The position numbers were made by a program, and so were the translations under genes. A stretch of DNA of 9,874 bases from Nitrososphaerales archaeon (GTDB taxonomy: Archaea > Thermoproteota > Nitrososphaeria > Nitrososphaerales > Gagatemarchaeaceae), in contig JASHVT010000085.1 in assembly GCA_030039515.1 (NCBI GenBank), positions 1 through 9,874 of the forward strand, given 5' to 3'. The notes under the pieces were generated by a model, which was given only the letters and a program-made list of their open reading frames with translations, ran no database searches and had not been told where the DNA came from. Below, piece by piece: positions 1 to 5,599 of the stretch. Positions within the stretch are counted from its first letter, which is position 1; every line of letters starts with the position of its first letter.

Positions 1-654
1 ACCGCGCAGCTCGACCTCCTCAATGCTCCATTCCTGCCACGGGAGAGGCTCGCCGCCGATGCCGAGGCGCTCTCTTGGGCCGGGGACGAGGCGCTCCGCC
101 TCGGTGTTGAACCCTACCTTCCCGCCCAACGCAGTGAACATCCTCGCATAGTACCTGACCAGCTTGTCCGGGTCTAGCCTTCCGCACTTCGGACCGAATA
201 TCCCCCAGTCCACCTTCGGGAGGCGCAGGACGTCTGTGCCTGCGCCGCCGGCGCCGTCCGGTGCCAGTCCACTGAGCAAGGCCCTAAGACGGGCCCGGCC
301 GAGTCTCCTGGTCTCCACCCCGTTTCTCGCCATCTCTTGCAGGTACTTCTCGCTCGACGAGAGCCGAGACTCGTCCATCAGCCACAGGTACCCGATCTGC
401 TGCAGGCCGATGTCCTCCTGCGATCTCTCCTGCACGTCTAGGTAGAAGTTGATAGACGAGTCCGAGAGGATCTGGTTGTCCCTTGAGGAGAACGTGTTCC
501 TGAACATGGCGTTGCTTCTTCCCGTGTTGCCCTGGCCCGGTGCGCCGTACCTGTCGACTAGCAGGACCCTGCTCGCTCTGTCTCGGCTCTTGATGTGATA
601 GGCAGAAGCGAACCCCAGTAGGCCGCCTCCCACCACCAGGACGTCGACTTCCAA
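1..654 (-). CDS. FAD-dependent oxidoreductase, DAO family (partial, C-terminus missing)
   Basis: This is the N-terminal 218 codons of a flavoprotein that continues past the left edge. The protein opens with a Rossmann dinucleotide fold: VDVLVVGGGLLG at residues 3-14 gives the GxGxxG motif, and the acidic residue at the end of the second strand is D34 in LLVDRYG. A TGRSNAMFR stretch (44-52) follows, in the place where DAO-family enzymes (sarcosine oxidase, D-amino-acid dehydrogenase, glycine oxidase) contact FAD. The substrate-binding half is mostly absent, so the substrate cannot be named. The TTG at 652-654 is the only standard start between the in-frame sequence upstream and the Rossmann strand, and it places the strand two residues in. 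It lies 26 bases after the aldolase stop on the same strand with no promoter between, so the two are probably co-transcribed and may act in one catabolic pathway (inference). Confidence 0.85.
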   Translation of the reverse strand, partial: MEVDVLVVGGGLLGFASAYHIKSRDRASRVLLVDRYGAPGQGNTGRSNAMFRNTFSSRDNQILSDSSINFYLDVQERSQEDIGLQQIGYLWLMDESRLSSSEKYLQEMARNGVETRRLGRARLRALLSGLAPDGAGGAGTDVLRLPKVDWGIFGPKCGRLDPDKLVRYYARMFTALGGKVGFNTEAERLVPGPRERLGIGGEPLPWQEWSIEEVELRG

Positions 655-680
655 CTGCGACCGACGGGCGGCGACGGCTC

Positions 681-1586
681 TTATCCGTTTGCAGGCCCGA
701 GAGAGATCCCCGCTGCCTGGAGGCCCCTCAGCAAGTTGCGCGTCCCTTCCTTCTCGAGAGGTACGAACGGCGGACGCGGACTCCCGCAGTCTATCCCCCT
801 CGACTTCAGGACTTCGTAGTACGCAGGGATTGGGGACGCCCTTACGCAGGTCCTGAATCTCAGCACGGCGTCCTGCGCGCCGATCGCGGCCCTGTAGTCC
901 CCCTTGGCGTGCAGTGAAACGAGCGACTTCATCAGCTCAGGCGCTGCGTTGGCTCCGCCTGACACCAGGCCGTCTCCTCCCATCATCAGAGAGAACAGGC
1001 CGTACTCCTCGGTGCCGTTCATGACGACGAACTCGTCGGGCACGGAGTCGAGAACGTCGAGGAGCTGTAGGACATCCCGCGAAGAGTCCTTGATTCCCGC
1101 GATCGTCCCTTGCTTTGCCATGCTAGCGACCGTCTCGGCCGTGAGGTTGTTCCCGGTGAACTGAGGGATGTTGTAGGCGAAAAGAGGGGTCTCGACAGAC
1201 TTCGCTATCGCCTCGAAGTGTTTTCTGACAGCCGCGTCTCCAGGCTTGTAGTAGTAGGGCGTCAGACTGGCGATGGCCTCCACGCCAAGGCCTTCCGCGT
1301 GCATCGCGAGGTCGACGGCGGATGCGGTGTCTGCGCACCCTACCTGGATGACGATGGGGAGCGCACCAGAGAGCTCGCTTGAAACGGTCTCCGCTATCGA
1401 CTTCCGCTCCCGCAAGGAAAGAAGGGGCCCTAGCCCGGTCGTGCCGCACACGTAGAGCCCGTCGGCCCCCGCGCGCGTCTGGAACCGGACGAGTTCTGCC
1501 AAGGCCTCGAGGTCGACGTTTCCCTCCGAATCGAACGGCGTCAGGAGCGCGGTAAACAGTCCACCGACCTTGGTCCTCTTTGTCAA
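681..1586 (-). CDS. DHDPS/NAL-superfamily aldolase, archaeal KDG/KDPG aldolase-like
   Basis: A class I, Schiff-base (beta/alpha)8 lyase of about 301 residues, the normal family length. Numbering from the TTG at 1586: CGTTGLGPLLS at 47-57 is the substrate-carboxylate loop, the YYY run is at 111-113, the catalytic Tyr is Y138 in AYNIPQFTG, the Schiff-base Lys is K166 in GIKDSS, and GSPRPPFVPL sits near 268-277. From memory, GTTGLGP, PYYY and G-PRPP-PL are all shared with Sulfolobus 2-keto-3-deoxygluconate aldolase. The Arg that true dihydrodipicolinate synthases carry in YNVPxRTG is Phe here, so a lysine-pathway DapA is unlikely. Deaminating relatives of the family, such as those in hydroxyproline breakdown, remain possible because a DAO-type oxidoreductase follows. 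The start was chosen because a CATAATG box lies about 28 bases upstream, which fits a leaderless TTG. An ATG at 1613 (9 more residues) is the alternative, and the open frame back to 1748 shows no family features. Confidence 0.88.
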   Translation of the reverse strand: MTKRTKVGGLFTALLTPFDSEGNVDLEALAELVRFQTRAGADGLYVCGTTGLGPLLSLRERKSIAETVSSELSGALPIVIQVGCADTASAVDLAMHAEGLGVEAIASLTPYYYKPGDAAVRKHFEAIAKSVETPLFAYNIPQFTGNNLTAETVASMAKQGTIAGIKDSSRDVLQLLDVLDSVPDEFVVMNGTEEYGLFSLMMGGDGLVSGGANAAPELMKSLVSLHAKGDYRAAIGAQDAVLRFRTCVRASPIPAYYEVLKSRGIDCGSPRPPFVPLEKEGTRNLLRGLQAAGISLGPANG

Positions 1587-1610
1587 GGCGCACGCTCGGT
1601 GGACCCGTGG

Positions 1611-1617
1611 CATTATG
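1611..1617 (-). promoter_or_regulatory. TATA-like box for the aldolase operon
   Basis: The minus strand reads CATAATG inside GC-rich DNA. Its centre is about 28 bases before the TTG at 1586, which predicts a leaderless transcript. The box overlaps the alternative ATG at 1613. Position and composition are the only evidence. Confidence 0.4.
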
Positions 1618-1740
1618 GGCTTTGCGCCTAGAAGCTGTGAAGGGGCTGATCGCGAGAGGCTCTCGGCTGGCTCGCCTTGTCTGGAGTAGAACCAGACCGC
1701 TTCTAGGACTCGATGGCACACACAGCCGGCTTGGGACGCA

Positions 1741-1780
1741 TTGGCCAATTTGATTCTGGGAATTAGTGACTACCAATTGG
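1741..1780. promoter_or_regulatory. Possible operator: paired palindromes in the divergent intergenic region
   Basis: Two perfect 8-bp palindromes, TTGGCCAA (1741-1748) and CCAATTGG (1773-1780), bracket a small imperfect dyad (TGATTC, TGG, GAATTA). CCAATT occurs in both outer elements at a 28-bp offset. The segment lies between the divergently transcribed aldolase operon and secreted-protein gene, so a shared regulator site is plausible. No binding protein can be named. Confidence 0.35.
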
Positions 1781-1786
1781 GGGAGA

Positions 1787-1807
1787 ATCTCGGAAACATC
1801 TCGGAAA
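1787..1807 (+). repeat. 11-bp-period tandem repeat upstream of a TATA box
   Basis: ATCTCGGAAA occurs at 1787-1796 and again at 1798-1807, exactly one DNA turn (11 bp) apart and on the same face. The second copy ends 4 bases before the TATA-like box at 1812, so it overlaps the expected BRE position. This fits an activator site or a strengthened TFB contact; the role is inferred. Confidence 0.6.
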
Positions 1808-1811
1808 TCCA

Positions 1812-1819
1812 CTAAATAC
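1812..1819 (+). promoter_or_regulatory. TATA-like box for the secreted-protein gene
   Basis: CTAAATAC lies with its centre about 33 bases before the ATG at 1849. It predicts initiation a few bases upstream of that ATG and so a very short leader. It is preceded immediately by the tandem repeat. Confidence 0.5.
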
Positions 1820-1848
1820 GATGGGCGCTTCTTGAGTATCGAAGAGAA

Positions 1849-2484
1849 ATGCGAACCAAGACGATCGGCAAGGCGGCGATGGCGGGCGCGGTTTCTGCGG
1901 CTGTCATAGCCCTCTTGCTGTACATTGTCGCAGCGCCGGTCGCTGCGCAGACGGCAGGCACGACGACCCAGACTTCTGCTACACCTTCAAGCACTTCAAC
2001 AAGCAACTGGGTAGGAGGCTTCCAGTGGAGCCCTGGGGGCCCCTTCCCAGGGGGAGCGCAGGCACCGCAAGGCGGATGGATGCAAGCTCAACCAGGACCT
2101 AACATCTCGGTGGGTGAGATAATCACAGTGACAAGCACCCAAGGACACTTCGTTTCAGTCGGAACCGGTGGCGAGAACGGGACGGCTTCCGGGACACTGA
2201 CCTTCAGTGTGACAGGCAAGCTCTCGCAGGGATACACCCTGTCCCTCACAGGAGGGTCGTTCGTCGTGGGAGGGTCGACATACACTGTCACATCTGGGAC
2301 AGCTCAGATGAGTCCACAGGCATCAAGTATCTCAGGGCAGGGCTCGACGAGTCCATCGGGGCAGTTCATCCTTCGCGCGAGTGCGCAAGGGTCCTTCGTA
2401 GGGTCCACTGGTCTCGTGTCGATCGACCTTCAATCCGGCTCGTCCGAGTATCTGGTCACGCTAACTGGCAGCATCAGCGGCTAG
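1849..2484 (+). CDS. Secreted Ser/Thr/Gly-rich beta protein, function unknown
   Basis: A 211-residue exported protein. Residues 1-10 are basic (MRTKTIGK), residues 11-34 are a hydrophobic helix rich in Ala, Val and Leu, and VAAQ at about 31-34 is a plausible signal-peptidase site. A Thr/Ser-rich linker follows (about 35-53), then a Gly/Pro-rich stretch (54-85). From about 86 to the end there are alternating strands such as VGEIITVTSTQGHFVSV, TLTFSVTGKLSQGYTLSL and EYLVTLTGSISG, which suggests a beta-sandwich or surface domain. There are no Cys residues and no obvious catalytic motif. I do not recognise the family with confidence, although secreted proteins of this make-up are common in Nitrososphaeria. 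The gene appears monocistronic: it has its own TATA-like box and a T-run follows the stop. Confidence 0.85.
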   Translation: MRTKTIGKAAMAGAVSAAVIALLLYIVAAPVAAQTAGTTTQTSATPSSTSTSNWVGGFQWSPGGPFPGGAQAPQGGWMQAQPGPNISVGEIITVTSTQGHFVSVGTGGENGTASGTLTFSVTGKLSQGYTLSLTGGSFVVGGSTYTVTSGTAQMSPQASSISGQGSTSPSGQFILRASAQGSFVGSTGLVSIDLQSGSSEYLVTLTGSISG

Positions 2485-2499
2485 CGTGCCTGACGCTCG

Positions 2500-2515
2500 G
2501 CCCCTCTCTTTTTTT
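2500..2515 (+). terminator. Archaeal T-rich terminator
   Basis: A pyrimidine tract ending in seven T (2509-2515) begins 15 bases after the stop of the secreted-protein gene. Archaeal RNA polymerase stops at such U-runs without needing a hairpin. It is one of the longest T-runs in this GC-rich window. Confidence 0.6.
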
Positions 2516-2594
2516 GACGGCGTCGCGTCTTGAGTCAACCGGTCTGGGTTTGCGCCTATCGGGCGGCTGGTGACGCCTCCGGGCGATTTCAAAC

Positions 2595-2603
2595 CGTTTA
2601 TAC
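2595..2603 (+). promoter_or_regulatory. TATA box of the zinc-ribbon gene
   Basis: The core TTTATA is at 2597-2602, with purine-rich DNA upstream (TTCAAACCG) that could serve as the BRE. It is the best TATA match in the window. It predicts initiation near 2625-2627, about 12 bases before the TTG at 2638. Confidence 0.65.
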
Positions 2604-2610
2604 CGGCCTA

Positions 2611-2627
2611 CAGGGCGAACCGCCCTG
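2611..2627 (+). promoter_or_regulatory. Perfect hairpin/dyad at the predicted start site
   Basis: CAGGGCG and CGCCCTG form a perfect 7-bp inverted repeat with a 3-base AAC spacer. It begins 8 bases after the TATA core and covers the predicted transcription start, where a repressor would block initiation. GAGG at 2627-2630, the possible Shine-Dalgarno of the TTG at 2638 (spacing 7), abuts its 3' arm. Confidence 0.5.
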
Positions 2628-2637
2628 AGGATTCGGC

Positions 2638-2910
2638 TTGGTCGTGTGTCAATACTGTGGTCATGATACTCCCCAGCCCGACGCAGCTTACTGCTCCTAT
2701 TGCGGCTCGAGCCTGAGCGGGGCCCGCGCCTCGGCACCCGCCGCGACCGCTCAGCCCGCGCCGGCGCAAAGAGGCTACATGCAACAGAAGGCGTCCTCCC
2801 CCGAGATGTCGGCGCGCTACAGTGAGCTCGTGTCGAAGATAGAACGGCAGGTCACAGTCATACTCATACTGTCCGTGGTTACAGCTGTCTTGGCCCTGTT
2901 GTTGATATGA
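2638..2910 (+). CDS. Zinc-ribbon protein with a C-terminal membrane anchor
   Basis: A 90-residue protein. Two CxxC knuckles (C4/C7 in CQYCG and C19/C22 in CSYCG) form a compact N-terminal zinc ribbon of the common archaeal type. A low-complexity Ala/Pro linker (about 28-45) and a short charged helix (MSARYSELVSKIERQ, about 57-71) lead to one hydrophobic helix (about 72-90) that reaches the last residue. The layout predicts a tail-anchored protein with the ribbon in the cytoplasm. The TTG start has GAGG seven bases upstream; the GTG at 2644 would remove two residues and keep the first Cys. The next gene starts inside the stop codon (ATGA), so the two are translationally coupled. Its role is unknown; such ribbons often mediate protein or nucleic-acid contacts. 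Confidence 0.85.
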   Translation: MVVCQYCGHDTPQPDAAYCSYCGSSLSGARASAPAATAQPAPAQRGYMQQKASSPEMSARYSELVSKIERQVTVILILSVVTAVLALLLI

Positions 2911-3017
2911 GCCAGATAGATGCCGACGTCAGAAGGCTGGAGAGGCTCCACAGGCGTCTGATGTACGTGATGATAGCCCTGGTCATAGCCATCATCCTCC
3001 TGGTCATCATACTCTAG
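2907..3017 (+). CDS. 36-residue single-pass membrane microprotein
   Basis: This short frame is easily missed. The ATG at 2907 overlaps the TGA of the zinc-ribbon gene (ATGA) and the frame ends at TAG 3015-3017. The protein begins with a charged amphipathic segment (MSQIDADVRRLERLHRR, residues 1-17) and ends with an almost purely aliphatic helix (about 20-36: YVMIALVIAIILLVIIL). Charge placement predicts the N-terminus inside. The plan of charged helix followed by a terminal membrane helix copies the C-terminus of the upstream protein, so the two may pair in the membrane (inference). Coupling by a 4-base overlap and a clean charge-then-hydrophobic pattern argue against a chance frame. The family was not recognised. 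Confidence 0.7.
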   Translation: MSQIDADVRRLERLHRRLMYVMIALVIAIILLVIIL

Positions 3018-3080
3018 ACCGCAACGCGCCAGCGGTCCTGCACCAACAACACCTGCGACCCAGGCACGTCCCGCCGCAGC

Positions 3081-3109
3081 TTATCTACGGGCCCTCCGAC
3101 TGAGGGGCC
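3081..3109 (+). promoter_or_regulatory. TATA-like box followed by a bulged inverted repeat
   Basis: TTATCTAC (3081-3088) is followed directly by GGCCCTC (3090-3096) and GAGGGGCC (3102-3109), an inverted repeat with one bulged G. The predicted start of transcription is near 3110, at the end of the dyad. The arrangement resembles that upstream of the zinc-ribbon gene, although the repeat sequences differ. Confidence 0.4.
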
Positions 3110-3126
3110 GTCGAGACGAATTGAGG

Positions 3127-3333
3127 ATGTCGATATCGGAGGTCATCTCCGTCACCAGGAAGTTCCTGAGGGACGACGCAGGGTACGAGAAGGTGGCAAT
3201 CTCCTCTGTCGTCGCCATCGAACCCGACTCAAAGTGGAAGGTAGTCGCAGAGATAACGGGGATCGGGCCCGACAGGAAGGAGCTGATAGTCGACGACAAG
3301 GACGGGAACATCGTCTCATACAAGCAGCTCTGA
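3127..3333 (+). CDS. Small alpha/beta protein, possibly GvpO/PepSY-like
   Basis: A 68-residue cytoplasmic protein without signal or membrane segment. A helix (about 3-15, SEVISVTRKFLRD) is followed by strands around VAISSVVAIE, SKWKVVAEITGIG, KELIVDDKDGNIVSYKQ. The order of a helix, then a strand containing W before V-AE, then a hairpin ending in DxDGxIVxY, resembles the core of GvpO gas-vesicle accessory proteins and of PepSY-type modules. The match is from memory and weak. No other gas-vesicle gene is visible, so a gas-vesicle role should not be assumed. The ATG at 3127 is preferred; an in-frame TTG at 3121 would add two residues. It lies 68 bases before the exporter genes, which have their own promoter. 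Confidence 0.65.
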   Translation: MSISEVISVTRKFLRDDAGYEKVAISSVVAIEPDSKWKVVAEITGIGPDRKELIVDDKDGNIVSYKQL

Positions 3334-3352
3334 GCCTGAGACGGCCCTTCCA

Positions 3353-3389
3353 GCAGCGAGTCTCGAAAGACTTAACGAGGTTCCGCTGC
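3353..3389 (+). promoter_or_regulatory. Promoter of the first exporter operon inside a two-part dyad
   Basis: The likely TATA box CTTAAC (3371-3376) is about 28 bases before the ATG at 3402, so the transcript should be leaderless. It lies within a symmetric element: GCAGCG (3353-3358) and CTCG (3362-3365) on the left are matched by CGAG (3376-3379) and CGCTGC (3384-3389) on the right. A protein bound here would cover the BRE and TATA box, suggesting repression of the exporter. Confidence 0.45.
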
Positions 3390-3401
3390 GCGCGAACGAC
3401 G

Positions 3402-4319
3402 ATGGGTGGGGAGCTTGTCTGTTCGGAGCTCACGAAGGTCTATGACAGCTCGAAGGGCAAGAGGGCTCTCGACGCGATAAGCCTGGCCGTCCCCGCCAGA
3501 GGGGTCCTGTCGCTTATCGGCATGAACGGTGCAGGGAAGACAACCTTGGTGAGGATACTGGCCACGCAGCTGGCGCCGACCTCGGGCGTCGCGACAATAG
3601 ACGGGGTTGACGTGGTAAAGGAAGCGAAGAGGCTGAGGAGCCGGATAGCTGTGATCCCTCAAGAGGCCAGGACCGTGCCCTGGATGACCCCGAGACAGAC
3701 GGTTCTCACCTACCTGATGTGGAGGGGATGCACCTACAGCGAGTCGAAGAAGAAGGCGACAGACGCTCTGGGGAGGGTGGGGATGCAAGAGCAGTCAGAT
3801 GTCATGAACAGGCGCCTTTCAGGAGGGATGAAGAGGAAGGTCCTGGTCGCGACCGTGCTGGCGGCCGACGCTGACGTGTCGTTCCTGGACGAGCCTACCA
3901 CAGGGCTAGACCCGGTCTCGCGCAGGGAGCTGTGGGGCTTCTTGGAGGAGATAGCGAGGAAACACTTCCTGATCCTCACAACTCACTATCTCGAGGAGGC
4001 GGAAGAGCTAGCCAACGTCATCGGAATCATGGACCGGGGGAAGATGGTCGGCATAGGGTCCCTCGAGTCCCTTCGAAGCTCCTTGAAGTACCAGTACAGC
4101 ATCAGGCTCCCAGCGTCGGCACAGGTCCCTCAGCTTGACGGGGTGGCTACGCCCGGCAGGGATGGAGGCGTCCAGATTCTTACGAACGAAGATGAGGCGT
4201 ATAGGCTCTCGCAGCTGTTTCTGGGCTCAGGCACGAGGTTCTCTGTCAACAGGGTCTCTTTGGACGACGTCTTCTTTCACTACGTCAGGGCCGACATAGG
4301 GGAGCACGGCGCTCAGTGA
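3402..4319 (+). CDS. ABC-2 exporter ATPase (DrrA/CcmA-like)
   Basis: A 305-residue nucleotide-binding subunit with all standard motifs: Walker A GMNGAGKT at 40-47 (K46), Q-loop Q87 in VIPQEA, signature LSGGM at 139-143, Walker B SFLDEP with D163 and E164, D-loop GLDP (168-171) and switch His H195 in LTTHYLEEAE. After about residue 225 there is the extra C-terminal domain typical of drug- and polysaccharide-exporting ABC-2 ATPases. It hydrolyses ATP on the cytoplasmic face to drive the permease encoded next, whose GTG start overlaps this stop (GTGA). The ATG at 3402 sits just before the nucleotide-binding fold; the open frame back to 3234 overlaps the preceding gene and has no family content. 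The substrate is unknown. Drug, lipid or glycan export are all possible. Confidence 0.95.
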   Translation: MGGELVCSELTKVYDSSKGKRALDAISLAVPARGVLSLIGMNGAGKTTLVRILATQLAPTSGVATIDGVDVVKEAKRLRSRIAVIPQEARTVPWMTPRQTVLTYLMWRGCTYSESKKKATDALGRVGMQEQSDVMNRRLSGGMKRKVLVATVLAADADVSFLDEPTTGLDPVSRRELWGFLEEIARKHFLILTTHYLEEAEELANVIGIMDRGKMVGIGSLESLRSSLKYQYSIRLPASAQVPQLDGVATPGRDGGVQILTNEDEAYRLSQLFLGSGTRFSVNRVSLDDVFFHYVRADIGEHGAQ

Positions 4320-5059
4320 AGTCGCGCTTCTTCGGGCAGGTCACGGCCGCGGTCCTTGTCAACTCGCTGTACGAGATGAGGAACTATCCCGTCGTCCTGG
4401 TCAATACCGTCCTGTCGCCGCTTTCGTTCCTTCTCGTCATCGCATTCGTGAGCAAGGGCGGCCTGATAGGCGACGCCATAGAAGGAGGCTTCATCATGAG
4501 CATGTTCTCGAGCGGCGTGTCGTTGCAGGGCGACCTTTCGCACCTCAAGAACGACTTCAAACTCCAGGACATGGTGGTCGCGTCGCCCACCTCCCCGTTC
4601 ACCTACGTGACTGGAATGGCTCTGGCTGAGCTCGTCTATTCCATCCCTGCCCTGGCGGTCCTGACGGTCCTTGCCTGGATATTCATCCATCCGAGCGCGG
4701 TCCAGGCTCTGGTTCTCGTTGGCGTCATGCTGATGATGTTCCTCAGCTCGATCGCCATAGGGTTCACGCTCGCCACGTTCTCGAGCGACATCGTGCAGAG
4801 CTTCGCTTTTTCCAGGCTCATCTCGACACTGTTCTCCACCCTTCCGCCGGTATACTATCCCGTGACCTACATCCCTCTGCCGTTCAGATATGCGGCATAT
4901 CTCTCCCCGACGACATACGCCGCAGTGATCTCGCAGAACGCGACCGGCTTCCTCTCTGAGCCGGGAGCTTCAATAGCGATAGACTGGGGAATCATGATCG
5001 CTGTGACCGTCGTCCTCTTCCTCGTCGCAGCCAAGAAGGCAAGGTGGCGGGAGGTCTGA
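4316..5059 (+). CDS. ABC-2 type permease of the first exporter
   Basis: A 247-residue integral membrane protein and partner of the preceding ATPase. It begins with a short charged cytoplasmic segment (MKSRFFGQ), and hydrophobic stretches are visible at about 26-46, 55-71, 100-122, 130-154, 166-187 and 222-240, which fits the usual six-helix ABC-2 fold. KLQDMVVASPTSPFTYVTG (82-100) corresponds to the cytoplasmic coupling loop seen in DrrB/NodJ-like permeases (typically E-x-hydrophobic-x-A/S-P). The loop PPVYYPVTYIPLPFRYAAYLSPTTY (177-201) has the P/Y-rich sequence typical before the last helix. The GTG start overlaps the ATPase stop by four bases, giving tight translational coupling. No T-run follows the stop, so where this transcript ends is unclear. 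Confidence 0.92.
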   Translation: MKSRFFGQVTAAVLVNSLYEMRNYPVVLVNTVLSPLSFLLVIAFVSKGGLIGDAIEGGFIMSMFSSGVSLQGDLSHLKNDFKLQDMVVASPTSPFTYVTGMALAELVYSIPALAVLTVLAWIFIHPSAVQALVLVGVMLMMFLSSIAIGFTLATFSSDIVQSFAFSRLISTLFSTLPPVYYPVTYIPLPFRYAAYLSPTTYAAVISQNATGFLSEPGASIAIDWGIMIAVTVVLFLVAAKKARWREV

Positions 5060-5141
5060 CAGAATGGGTTCAGCACTGTCGCACCCGGCCGTTCCGGAGG
5101 CCCTAGACATGCCGAGGACCATGGGTGCCGGGAATCTGGAA

Positions 5142-5150
5142 CCCTTATTC
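5142..5150 (+). promoter_or_regulatory. TATA-like box of the SRPBCC gene
   Basis: CCCTTATTC has its centre about 28 bases before the ATG at 5174 and so predicts a leaderless mRNA. The 114-base gap between the permease stop and this gene holds nothing else I can support; a 29-codon frame starting at 5064 has no features. Confidence 0.45.
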
Positions 5151-5173
5151 TGAAGAGCGCGTGGCCGGTAGAC

Positions 5174-5599
5174 ATGCACGTCGAGGTCTCGCGACTGGTG
5201 GCGGCCCCAAGAGAGAAGGTCTACGCCGCGTACACGGACTTCGAGTCGATGCCAAAGTGGTCGAAGGGCTTGTCGGCGGTGAGGGTCGTGCAGAGCGAGG
5301 GAGGCAGCGTGGAGCTCCAGAGCGAGACCGACTCAGGAACCAGGAAGCGGACGGTCAGTGCAAGGCTCCACCTCTACCCTCCCAGCAAGGTCGAGACTGA
5401 AAGACGCGCGAGATTCAGCACCATCTCGAGGACCGTGAGGTTCGACGAGGCACCCGGGGGGACCCTTGTGACTGCGTCCTTGGATGTACGGGTCAGAGGG
5501 CTGTGGTCTCTGGTGCTCACGCCAAGAGGAAGGCATGGCGCCATCGCTTCCGCGACCGAAGGGTTAGACGCCTTCGCAAGGTATGTGGAGGAAATGTAG
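5174..5599 (+). CDS. SRPBCC/START-like (polyketide cyclase/dehydrase-type) protein
   Basis: A 141-residue soluble protein of the size usual for single-domain SRPBCC ligand-binding folds. The opening MHVEVSRLVAAPREKVYAAY is the characteristic first strand and helix of the family (V-S-R-V-x-A-P-x-E-x-V-Y/W), followed by TDFESMPKWSKG, which matches the conserved D-x-x-x-x-P-x-W segment. Alternating strands continue to about residue 120, and a final helix (AIASATEGLDAFARYVEEM) would close the hydrophobic cavity. Members bind lipids, aromatic compounds or cofactors, or act as cyclases; nothing here fixes the ligand. It has its own TATA-like box, so association with the upstream exporter is only positional. 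It converges on the small gene at 5645-5917. Confidence 0.85.
   Translation: MHVEVSRLVAAPREKVYAAYTDFESMPKWSKGLSAVRVVQSEGGSVELQSETDSGTRKRTVSARLHLYPPSKVETERRARFSTISRTVRFDEAPGGTLVTASLDVRVRGLWSLVLTPRGRHGAIASATEGLDAFARYVEEM

Noticed and set aside
164..445. 93-codon plus-strand open frame
   Set aside because: It lies opposite the FAD oxidoreductase, whose Rossmann motif and continuous frame are convincing; the plus-strand protein is Ser/Pro/Arg-rich shadow sequence.
1587..1748. 54-residue N-terminal extension of the aldolase
   Set aside because: Family members begin just before the first beta strand (GGLFTALLTPF). The extension is Ser/Arg-rich and covers a plausible TATA-like box.
3234..3401. 56-residue N-terminal extension of the first exporter ATPase
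   Set aside because: It overlaps the small alpha/beta gene in another frame and the exporter promoter, and it encodes Arg-rich sequence unlike ABC proteins.
5064..5153. 29-codon open frame after the first permease
   Set aside because: It has no ribosome site of note, no hydrophobic or conserved pattern, and it overlaps the TATA-like box of the next gene.
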